Assembly (NCBI GenBank): GCA_910574455.1
Contig: CAJSYZ010000005.1
Location: 1,178,001 to 1,242,000, forward strand
Reading direction: 5' to 3'
Length of the DNA: 64,000 nucleotides
Source: Trichaptum fuscoviolaceum
Taxonomy: Eukaryota > Basidiomycota > Agaricomycetes > Hymenochaetales > Trichaptaceae
Shown here piece after piece: positions 1 to 9,684 of the stretch (position 1 is the first letter of the stretch; each line of letters begins with the position of its first letter). The notes below the pieces were generated by a model, which was given only the letters and a program-made list of their open reading frames with translations, ran no database searches and was not told the origin of the DNA. The position numbers were made by a program, and so were the translations under genes.

Positions 1-743
1 TCAAATGCTGGAATGGGCAATAGCAATGATGATCACTTACCTCATGAAAGTGCTGGCCACACCATTCCGCCGCATATTTTCCCGCGTGTCCATCAAAGAC
101 AGCGAAATACCCTTGCCCACGTATGCTAGCAAAGTCGACAATGAAGGAGTATGCGTCCTCCATCGTTCGCCTCTGACCTCTGTCATCATGAACGCCGACC
201 TGAAAGGCGCATTCCCTTGCAGATGTTGATTTAAAGTCTATAGAGCCGAAATAAAAGGTCAATAAGGTTAAGTAACGCAGCTTGATTGGGTGTGATACTT
301 ACACCATGGGTATCTGAGCCCACTGCGGTCGTGACCGTCTTAGATCGAGCATTTGGAGAGTCGGTGAAGCTGGCTGAGGCTACATGCATTGGGACCGGTG
401 TTTCGAGAGGTGTATCTCTACAGCAGACGGAAGAAAAGGTTGTTAGGAATAAATGTGCTGTGTTAGACGGTACTCGTGGGCTCCGCCGTCTTTGGATCCT
501 GCGACTCACTCTTGGGCCATTCGTATGGACAAACAAGCCTTGTTCTGAGGGTGTTAAGTATATTCTTTCTGAATTGGCTGCAGTCTGAAAGCGTCCACGG
601 ATTTGAGGAGTCGAGTTGAGGTGAGTATATACTTGAGATGCTGGTAAGAGGTCAAGGGTGATGGTAGTGTTGGGAATGAGGGGCTCTGGAGTGATTGTAA
701 TGGTTGTCAGTGGTGCATTAGGCGTGGGATCTTTAGTACTCAT
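1..743 (-). pseudogene. PP2C protein phosphatase copy A, 5' part only, frameshifted
   Basis: This is the 5' half of a type 2C Ser/Thr phosphatase gene, a Mg/Mn-dependent family that dephosphorylates signalling kinases. Exon 1 starts at the ATG at 743 and encodes a Ser/Thr-rich N-terminus. Exon 2 carries the RRTMEDAY and VFDGHAG motifs. Relative to copies B and C, one C of a doublet is missing near position 208, in the GGCGC stretch, which throws exon 2 out of frame before the catalytic motifs. The rest lies outside the window. The lesion could be a real mutation or an assembly error, because similar doublet losses occur nearby. Confidence 0.75.
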
Positions 744-840
744 AGACTTTGTAGTCTAGACAAGGCGCACTGCAAAACACGTCATAGTCCGATTCTGTGG
801 TCATCGTCAACATCCACAGCGAGCCTCATCGTCTGCATCA

Positions 841-957
841 ATGCCCGACGTTCGGCACGTCACTTATGTTGCACTCAGCAGCGTGCTACTCCTTGGCACA
901 ATATACACAACCATCCGAGCTGTCCGGCAAGCCGCAAGACGGCCGCATTCACTCTGA
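841..957 (+). pseudogene. FIT2/Scs3 5' fragment (unit copy 1)
   Basis: The first 22 codons match the intact FIT2 gene at 18633 with one residue change and cover the first predicted membrane segment. After the shared CACAATATAC the sequence leaves FIT2, and the frame runs 16 unrelated codons to a stop. None of the catalytic-His regions is present, so no FIT2 activity is possible. It lies divergent to PP2C copy A, as in the intact locus. Whether it is transcribed from the duplicated promoter cannot be seen. Confidence 0.8.
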
Positions 958-1599
958 ATTCGATTTCGACGCTCTCTCTCTCCAGTTTAAGGATGTCCAC
1001 TCAACCACGTCTACAGCCAAGTTTGAGTATTCTCCGCCAGTGTTGCGCGACCTCTCTTGCCCGCCGACCACGACCATGGCTGCACTCTACTGTGCATGAT
1101 AGGTTTTTGGGTTTCTGGTATGTTGCACATTAACTGTCTTTCCGGTGTCGACTCTCGTCAAGCAACAGCACCGGGCTCTTCGTCGCCATTTCACCCTCTG
1201 CACCGCGTACTACTTCTCTGTCTGCGCTGCGCACTATGCTAAGTCGAGCACGAATGGTATGTATTCTGCCAATAACATGAAAAGCTGGGCGGCGATAGTT
1301 CTAGTTCGCGTCCCGTGTCTTGCCTTTCTGTATCGCATTTCATTTGCTCTCAGTTCGCGTCCTCACTTCTGCGCCGCCTGCTTGCAGCAATGAGTTATGC
1401 ACCACCCGCGGCTTGAGTGATCAGGACATGGCTGATGTTGAAATCGACAACTGCGCTCTACGGGCTGATAGCGTCGAAGACATACCAGATCACATCGTGT
1501 GTCATTCCCTGGCTTTCTCGCTTGCGCACACAAGGTCAATGGTTCTCGAAAACAAAGCTGTTGGCGCAGGCATACTCAGTCCGGGCTTCTCGCAGACGT

Positions 1600-2900
1600 C
1601 AACTGCCTCAGAAATGCAAACCGCGGGCCCGAACAAGAGGGGCCTATAGCAAACCGAATAACCCGGACACCTGCGAAGCGCCAGAGAGTCGCCCGGCTTG
1701 CTGCGAAGCTGCTCAGGCTGTGCACAGCCTTGAGCACATCTAAAAGCCTAACGGAGACGGAGGTAAGTGCGTTCTCGCTGGCGCTTAACCAGCGCCTACG
1801 AGGATAGGAGCTCCAGCCCTCGATGAGCACTGTGTGCTCTATGCAGAGCGTCGGAATTAAGCTAGAGTAAATAGGCTGCCATGTCGTCAACGAAATACTC
1901 TCATCCGAGGGACGCGACTCTACCCCGAAGGTTGAATTCGAATATTCAACCATGAACGCCACATCTCGGACAGAGCGCGTCCGGGAGATTTGAACAGTAT
2001 TCGACCTCCTCTACGTAAGGTAAGCTCCAATGTAATCACACCATGCTAACAATGCTTTGATTTCGGATGTATGTGTTAAAATTGGTGTGCGGACTTGCAA
2101 TGGCTGGTCCGTGAATGCCAGATTACAGTGTTCGACACCCGGTAACTCCACCAACTACATCCCGTAAGTTCCAACTTCATGGAGCTCTAGAAAGCGGTGC
2201 CGAATAGCATATTCTATGGGTAAGCTGAGCCGAATTCAAACATGTATGCATTTCCATAGCCTTTCCATGAGTGTTTCAAGCCTCCTGTGCTCGTAAAGGT
2301 ATGTCATTCCCTTTTGTGAATGTTATCTCCTTAACATAGCTCACTATAGCATTCATAGACTGAACTGATGTCGGAGTGAAATGACTTAATTCCGGTATGT
2401 TCATACAGTACCGAATAGATATCCCTGAGAATGGAATTCATCTTCGAGTCCTGTATTGGCTTCACATATTGTAAATGTCTTCTGTATTTGGGATTAGAAC
2501 TACGTAGTATGTACAAAATTGCAATGCAGAGTGGTATTCAATGTCAAAAGTGTGTTCACCTGATTTGGGCATCAGAACTTTCAAGTTCGCGCGCGCCTTG
2601 CTCAAACGAGTCTTGCGCGTCGACCACCACCATGGCTGCACCCATGACATGTAATCTATTCATTCTGCATTAACTAGAGTCGAGCACACCTCTGATGGAG
2701 AGAGCATGATAGGTTTTGGGTTCTGGTATGTGAGCACTATTTGTCTTACATGTGTTAACAAGGCTTAATTGTTGTCTTTAAACATTAGCTCCATTTTGCC
2801 CACTCTCAGTCCGACCTCGCCCTCAACCATGTCTTCTGATGCGATAGGTCTCGTCTATGCAAGCTGATAGAGATGAGCACATCGCCTATTCCGATACAGT
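1600..2900. repeat. Older internal duplication, block alpha-1 (partner 4400-5640)
   Basis: Blocks at about 1600-2900 and 4400-5640 are diverged relatives in direct orientation. Shared landmarks in the same order are the CGCTGGCGCTTAACCAGCG stretch (about 1776 and 4597), TCTCATCCGAGGGACGC, the GGTTGAAT...ATTCAACC hairpin (1930 and 4757), the AACGCCACATCTCGGACA stretch, CGACACCCGGTAACT and GCAAGCTGATAGAGATGAGC. The pair also occurs in unit copy 2, at about 10300-11640 and 13320-14555, so this duplication predates the 9-kb duplication. Confidence 0.8.
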
Positions 2901-3008
2901 CCCGGCGGCTTGAGTTCTTTGTCTGCGTTGGCGCGAGCGCTAGTCCTTGCGTCACTGCTCAAACCTTCTGCCCCGCGTACTATTGAAGCGATCTATGCAC
3001 CGAGTTGC

Positions 3009-3657
3009 AGCGATGGCTATGCACCGACGAGGACTCGCGTGATCAGATGTAGTTAACTGAACGAGCAGCTCGAGCTCTGCATTCGGTCAAAATCAGTTAT
3101 CTCGTCATCCTCGCAGCGCTAGTTCTAATTCGCGATCTCTGCTGCAGTTCAATTTCAGTTTTGCGACACAGACTCAGATACAGACTTCTGTACCGCATTT
3201 CCTGTTTCTTCCGTACTAGGAACTTGCAACGATGGGCTATGCACCGACGAGGACTCGCGTGATCAGGATGTTGAAGTTAACTGGAACCGAGCAAGCTCGA
3301 GCTCTGCATTCGGTCGAAATCCAGTTGATCTCCGTCATCCTCGCAGGCGCTAGTTCTAATTCGCGATCTCTGCTGCAGTTCAATTTCCAGTTTTGCGACA
3401 CCAGGACCTCAGATACAGACTTCTGTACCGCATTTCCTGTTTCTTCCGTACTAGGAACTTGCAACGATGGGCTATGCACCGACGAGGACTCGCGTGATCA
3501 GGATGTTGAAGTTAACTGGAACCGAGCAAGCTCGAGCTCTGCATTCGGTCGAAATCCAGTTGATCTCCGTCATCCTCGCAGGCGCTAGTTCTAATTCGCG
3601 ATCTCTGCTGCAGTTCAATTTCCAGTTTTGCGACACCAGGACCTCAGATACAGACTG
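3009..3657. repeat. Tandem repeat, ~235-bp period, three units
   Basis: Units start near 3009, 3232 and 3467, with period 235 between the last two. Units 2 and 3 are almost identical. Unit 1 aligns throughout but is shorter because many doublet bases are reduced to singlets. The array is flanked by the GGACCTCAGATACAGAC stretch. Open frames through the array are a by-product of repetition and match no family I know. Confidence 0.9.
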
Positions 3658-6354
3658 TACTATTGTCAGTCGACGCAATCTTGCAGGCGCTGGTCCTAGT
3701 TCGCTTTGTTCACCCTCTGCACCGCGTACTACTATGGCGTTCGCCCTAAGCAGGCCTCGGACAACTAGCTGAGCACATCTCGCTTGCGCACTTTCGGCCA
3801 GCCCGAAATCAACCTTGGCGTCATCTCAGGCGCGAAATCGAAGCTGACCATGTGTCTGCACGGCGATGCAAGCCGTGTTGTGTGCATGAGGCGGTGAAGG
3901 TGGCTCAGACGACGACGGGTGAGAAGGGTCACTCCGTCACACTAACCCAATCATCTTTTCTTAACTGTGCATTAGCGTATGAGCTCACTCTCATGCAGGA
4001 TATCAGAATCGAGCAAAGGACATTCCATGGTCTATTTGCAGAGAGGGTGTGTATCTTTTCGGGAGTAAATGCTCATAGTTCCATTGCAGGTATGGGCGCG
4101 TTTGCGGAGAAAAGAAGGCTGGATGATCGATAGAGGAGGATCTGCGCTTAGCAGCTGTGTCGAGTCTTGATGTCACAATCCTTTGAACACTGACAACATG
4201 GTGCGAAGATCGTCCATTCAGGCATGTTTACGGGGTCTCTGCCCAATCAATCCGCAAGTCCGTGTCTCAGGATAGCACTTCGGGTCAACACCGCAAGAAA
4301 TCAAATGTCTTTAACAATATACAAGGACGACGCACAGCAAGCAAATTATGGTAGTATGACTTCCTGATTGTCCTATTCCAGACTTTCTGTGTCTGCTCAC
4401 CGCGGGTCCAAACAAGCGGGCCCCGTAGCAAACCGAACAACTTGGACAGCCTGCGAAGCGCCAAATAGACGCCCATCTGCGCAGCGAAGCTGCCCACTGG
4501 CGGGCGTGCCTGGCAGCTCCGAGCCCCTCCCCGTGCTTGAACACAGTTTAAAGGCTAACGGAGACAGAGACGGACGCGGGGAAGTGCGTTCTCGCTGGCG
4601 CTTAACCAGCGCCTACGAGACTGTGAGCTTCAGCGGGCCCGTTCCTTCGACGACCACCGTGTGCTCTGCGCCTAGCGTCAGAATAATGACAGAGTAGGTA
4701 CATGGTCATGTTATCATTGAGATTTTCTCATCCGAGGGACGCATAACTGGCCCAAAGGTTGAATTCGAAGATTCAACCATGAACGCCACATCTCGGACAC
4801 TGAGTATCCGGGCGACTGCAGAGCTATTCAACCTCCTTGACGTAAGGTAAGTCCCTGTTTGATTACACCATTCTCATGGTGCACCTTCTACTGATGTGTA
4901 TGTTAAAATCGATGCACGGACTTGCAGAGGCTGGTCCGTGAATGCTAGAATACAATGCTCGACACCCGGTAACTTCACCAACTACATCCCGTAAGTTCCA
5001 ACTTTATTGAGCTCTAGAACATGCATTAGAGCGGTGCCGAATAGCGTATACTATGGGTAAGCTGAGCCGAATTCTGTCATGTATCTTTTCCATATGTGAG
5101 TGTTTCAAACCTCCTGCACTTGCTAAGGTATGTTACTCCCTTTAGTTGATATGTGTTTCAAACCTCCTGAGTCATAGAGGCATGCTATTCCCTCATTCTA
5201 TTGACTGCATAGAGAGCATCGACATTGCTGAGGTTTGTTTTGCCCGCCGAAATGACATATCTTAACTCCGGTCACTACATGACCGAATAGCCATTAGGGA
5301 ATTGTTTCTCCGAATTCTCTATCAGCTTCACATCTACAGTGCTATACTTATTTATTTCAGGTTCGATCTACTTAGTATGTACAGACTCGACTCGGAGGGA
5401 TTCACTGACGAAAATTGAGATGCCCTGATTTGGGCATTTGAGCTTTCGCGCGTCTTGCGCATCCTTTCTTGCATGCCTACCACGACAATGGCTACACCAT
5501 GATATGCAATTCATCCATTTTATCCATCACCATCCATCTTATACATTGATCATATCTGTTCCAAGACTCCGTTTTCCCCTCAGGACCATCTCACCGAGTT
5601 TGCAAGCTGATAGAGATGAGCACTTTTCATGGTTCAGTTTTCACGGCGCCACAACCCTGAATCTGCATTCAAGCTATTCACGCATCACGCCAGCAACACC
5701 AGGACCTCAGATAGCATTCGGGCTCTTGTTTTCAACCGTTTTCCAACTTGCGGCGATGGGTTATACGCTAACTGTGGCTTGCGAGATCAGGACATGGCTG
5801 ATGTTATGATACTGTCTGCGCAGTAGAATCCGCACTTGTCACCAGGTACTCGGATGTGAGCCGTCACTCTTGCAGGCGCTAGTTCTAGTTCGCAATCGTA
5901 GTTCAACTTCCAGAGTCTAATGCTTTGCCCTTTCTTTCGGAGAAGGACCTCAGCTGCGTTGACAGAAACATCGCAGCTTGCTCTCGGAAATCCTTCCACC
6001 GTTTAGGGATTCTACTGCGCTTGGTGTGTCACATTTGGTTCTCGAAAATAACTTCTGCTGTCCCGCATGTCGAGTTCTCTATGTTGGTATCGCAAAGATC
6101 GTCCATTCAGGCATGTTTTACAAATACAGTGAACCGTCTACCCCGACTAGACACTGACCATCTGGCTGATGGGACCAATGTCAATAGCCATTGATCCTGC
6201 CAGTGCCAGTGTATGATCTCGCGCCAGTTCTGGTTTGCGTCCTCTCGCTGTTCAGCTTTGTCGCGGCTGCGAGGCACCCATTTGCGCAATTTGCACTATT
6301 ACTGATGTCTTCGTGACACTTGATTTGCTCAATATGATCTATCTATAGCACCAA

Positions 6355-6950
6355 GATAAGCACTTCGGTAGCGAGTAGAGCAGCTGCAGACATTGTGCTG
6401 TTCAAGAATTCTGCATCTGCAGCCATTCATGTTGTCTGTAATATGAGCTGTTTAAAACATATTCTACTAAGCAATGTATATATGTATGGAAAGCGGGCGA
6501 GCGGGACCTTCATGCACAGTGAAAGTGCAACATATGTAGAGTGCTCCAACAGTACTCGGTAGCGAGTAGAATGCTATTGCGAACATGATGGTGTTTGGGA
6601 GCTTAGCATTTGCAGATGTTCGACTTTGTCTGTATTCCGGACATTTCACTCTGTAAAAAATATGCACTTTTTGTATTCTACTAGGCAATGTATATATGTA
6701 TTGAGAGCTGGCAAGCGGGACCTTCATGTACAGTGCAAATGCAACAGATACAGGGAGCTCGAGATAGTACTTGTAAGTTGTAGCGAGTAGAATACTGTTG
6801 CAAATATTGCGCTGTTCGGGAGCACAATGCACTCGACTGTAGTCCTCTCAAAATCTGTCTTAAAACTTGCATATTCTTGCTCTTTGACATGGCAATATAT
6901 ATATGTATCGAAAGCTGGCGAGCGAGACATTCGAGTCTACTTCTGTATTT
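6355..6950. repeat. Tandem repeat, ~210-bp AT-rich period
   Basis: About three imperfect units carry the shared blocks GGTAGCGAGTAGA, CAATGTATATATGTAT and GGACCTTCATG-ACAGTG. The TATATATGTAT block occurs near 6475, 6688 and 6898. The same array lies at about 15278-15872 in unit copy 2. Minus-strand open frames of up to 121 codons span it but are themselves internally repetitive, so I treat them as by-products. Confidence 0.8.
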
Positions 6951-7339
6951 TCACCGTGCATGAGTGTCGCACTTGGATATGTTGTCAGTGATACTCTGCT
7001 CGGGTCACTATTTTGAGAGCGGAGGATAGAATTCTTCGTTGAGGCGAAGTACGATAAGCAGAACATATATAAGGAGCCAAAATACTGTGTATTCCCCATG
7101 TCTATGTACATGTTCGACTACCTACTCGCCGGCCCCCCACGTCCTCGTTGTCTCCCTCCAACATAAGTCGAGCCCTTCCTTCCTCCTGCGCCCTCTCGAC
7201 TGTCGTCCCCGTGCTCTGTCACGCCGCCTTCAGAGCCAGTACGTCGTCTATCTGTAGTTAGTCTAACCTACCTTTGTTCTAGATGCCTCGTTAGCCTTCG
7301 CCCGCGCTCCTGCGTGTCTCCCGCAACCGCAGTGTCAGC

Positions 7340-7515
7340 CATGTCGAAAGTTTGACGTGGTGTCCGGCGCGCCAATGCTGAGCCTTGCGTTGTGCTCTAG
7401 CGTCGTTCAGTTTGACGTGGTGTCTGGTGCTTTCGAGTGCCAATCCCGTCTCTGCTCGCACGAGTCACTGCTTGGTCTTGCGCCTTGCGAGTTTGACGTG
7501 GTGTTCGGCGTAGTC
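7340..7515. repeat. AGTTTGACGTGGTG array, three units
   Basis: AGTTTGACGTGGTG recurs near 7345, 7408 and 7490, with GC-rich spacers of 45-70 bp. The core TGACGTGG resembles a CRE/bZIP half-site. The array lies 3' of the truncated PP2C copy B. The homologous array in unit copy 2 has five units. Confidence 0.85.
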
Positions 7516-7673
7516 TTGCGAATGAGTCTCGGGCTGGGGGCTTTGAGTTGGTCGCTTCGTAGATAGCAATACCTGTACATAGAGGGGGAGACCATTGTCA
7601 ATTTTTTATAAAAGAGTAGACGGACGAAAAGGAGAAAGCCAAAATTCTGTCATTTTGTCGCGCCGTCCTAACC

Positions 7674-9443
7674 CTAATCCGCGTGTCCGAGAAGGATTCT
7701 TTGAGAGCTACGGCTGGCTTCTTGTGCGTCATGTACCTCCTTGATAAGGTCAACAGCATCTTGGTCTGACATTACGTCCCAAACCTAAGAGTAGAAGCCG
7801 TCAGTTGATGTACCAGCGCTTAAAATACTACATGTTATCGTACCCCGTCGCAGGCAATGATCAAGAATTCATCATCGTCGCTCAATTCTGTTTCTGTCGT
7901 ATATGGCGATCCAACGACGTATTCCTTCATCGAAGAGTCACCGAGGCTACGTGTGACGGCGAGAATTCCGTTTACTCGGCCGCCCATGACAAAGCCACCG
8001 GCATCCATAATTCGCTTGGCCTCTTGCTTATCGTTCCCCTTGTGGTCGTAAGTCAAGCGAACAGCCTTTCCCCGCTCGCGAGAGAACAGCACGCGCATCG
8101 CCTGCGTTCGCAGTGTACAGAACACGGCGCAGTCGCGTTGCTGTATTCGGAACAAACGCCTCGGCTCTCCCCCCCGTTGCATTCCCAAGAGGGCCCGACT
8201 GTCGGCTCGATGGAACCGAATTGTGAGTTGGGTTGGCCTCAGATGTGTCTTTACTGGAGCTGGAACCAGATAGAGATTTCAACGCGTCAACCAGTCGACT
8301 AGCACGTTTGCTCTTGCGCTTTCCCGTCCCGCCAGGGCTCGGGCTCGGACTAGGCGAAGGACTCGATGAGTCCGGGGTCGGATAAGCGTCATTCGTTGGA
8401 GAGTCTGCTGTCCTGGAGCTATCCGCAGCACCTCCAATAGAGGCTGCTGTGCGACCGAAGTCGTAGTGTGCCGGCAAAAACGATTGCTTGCCTTGCGCAT
8501 CTTCGAGCCGGAGGAACGCCGTAACAGCAGTGCAGCCGGAATGCATTTTGTCATCATTTTCAGCTATTGAAGATAGAGCAGAATCGACAGAATGAAACGT
8601 TTTATTGAGGACGTCGGGGACTTGAGAATCTGGATTTTGACGGAGACATTCGAGAAGATGCTGAGATAAATGACTGCATTAGTGCCAAGCTCACTGCCTT
8701 CAAATGCTGGAATGGGCAATAGCAATGATGATCACTTACCTCATGAAAGTGCTGGCCACACCATTCCGCCGCATATTTTCCCGCGTGTCCATCAAAGACA
8801 GCGAAATACCCTTGCCCACGTATGCTAGCAAAGTCAACAATGAAGGAGTATGCGTCCTCCATCGTTCGCCTCTGACCTCTGTCATCATGAACGCCGACCT
8901 GAAAGGCCGCATTCCCTTGCAGATGTTGATTTAAAGTCTATAGAGCCGAAATAAAAGGTCAATAAGGTTAAGTAACGCAGCTTGATTGGGTGTGATACTT
9001 ACACCATGGGTATCTGAGCCCACTGCGGTCGTGACCGTCTTAGATCGAGCATTTGGAGAGTCGGTGAAGCTGGCTGAGGCTACATGCATTGGGACCGGTG
9101 CTTCGAGAGGTGTATCTCTACAGCAGACGGAAGAAGAGGTTGTTAGGAATAAATGTGCTGCGTTAGACGGTACTCGTGGGCTCCGCCGTCTTTGGATCCT
9201 GCGACTCACTCTTGGGCCATTCGTATGGACAAACAAGCCTTGTTCTGAGGGTGTTAAGTATATTCTTTCTGAATTGGCTGCAGTCTGAAAGCGTCCACGG
9301 ATTTGAGGAGTCGAGTTGAGGTGAGTATATACTTGAGATGCTGGTAAGAGGTCAAGGGTGATGGTAGTGTTGGGAATGAGGGGCTCTGGAGTGATTGTAA
9401 TGGTTGTCAGTGGTGCATTAGGCGTGGGATCTTTAGTACTCAT
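7674..9443 (-). pseudogene. PP2C protein phosphatase copy B, frameshifted and 3'-truncated
   Basis: Exon 1 (9443-9003), exon 2 (8937-8740), exon 3 (8660 to about 7850) and exon 4 (about 7790-7674) rebuild a Ptc1-like phosphatase. Exon 1 encodes a 147-residue N-terminus. Exon 2 has RRTMEDAY and VFDGHAG, the first metal-binding motif. Exon 3 has SGCTAV, a Ser/Pro-rich insertion of about 100 residues, ANAGDAR, and GFVMGGRVNG. An extra T near 8068 (CCTTTCC against CCTTCC in copy C) shifts the frame just after SRAGK and leads to an early stop. The last exon encodes the VWDVMSDQ region but ends soon after EAS, without the DNxT motif that supplies another metal ligand. Confidence 0.8.
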
Positions 9444-9540
9444 AGACTTTGTAGTCTAGACAAGGCGCACTGCAAAACACGTCATAGTCCGATTCTGTGG
9501 TCATCGTCAACATCCACAGCGAGCCTCATCGTCTGCATCA

Positions 9541-9684
9541 ATGCCCGACGTTCGGCACGTCACTTATGTTGCACTCAGCAGCGTGCTACTCCTTGGCACA
9601 ATATACACAACCATCCGAGCTGTCCGGCAAGCCGCAAGACGGCCGCATTCACTCTGCATTCGATTTCGACGCTCTCCAGTTTAA
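9541..9684 (+). pseudogene. FIT2/Scs3 5' fragment (unit copy 2)
   Basis: This is the same 22-codon FIT2 fragment as in copy 1, breaking at the same base after CACAATATAC (about 9605). One substitution removes the stop used in copy 1, so the unrelated tail runs to 25 codons. It has one predicted membrane segment and no catalytic region. Confidence 0.8.

Larger units (their letters stand above)
906..7673. repeat. Repeat-rich non-coding segment (unit copy 1)
   Basis: This 6.8-kb stretch between the FIT2 breakpoint and the truncated PP2C 3' end has no gene I can support. Open frames here are short, overlap in several frames and show no family motif. It contains the internal duplication, 235-bp repeats, 210-bp repeats and TGACGTGG array listed separately. 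A TATA-like stretch at about 7063-7074 (CATATATAAGG) is followed by a pyrimidine-rich tract, which resembles a retroelement or LTR promoter, but no terminal repeats or target-site duplication were identified. Confidence 0.7.
5..8703. repeat. Segmental tandem duplication, unit copy 1
   Basis: The sequence at 5 recurs at 8704 and 17749 in the same orientation, defining head-to-tail units. Copy 1 runs from inside PP2C copy A through a FIT2 5' fragment and a repeat-rich segment to PP2C copy B. Copies 1 and 2 match over nearly their whole length with scattered substitutions and small indels, so duplication or homogenisation was recent. The window opens inside a PP2C copy, so the array may continue to the left. 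Unit length is 8,699 bp, against 9,045 bp for copy 2; the difference is a sum of indels, including extra array units in copy 2. Confidence 0.95.

Noticed and set aside
286..588. Plus-strand 100-codon frame (also 8986-9288)
   Set aside because: Antisense to PP2C exon 1, whose protein frame shows the phosphatase gene structure.
6467..6930. Minus-strand frames of 68-121 codons over the AT-rich repeats
   Set aside because: They are internally repetitive and overlapping, with no start context, splice signals or motif.
906..7673. LTR retrotransposon or DNA transposon as the unit filler
   Set aside because: No reverse transcriptase, integrase or transposase motif, no paired LTRs and no terminal inverted repeat with target-site duplication were found. 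The repeat label is kept without a class.
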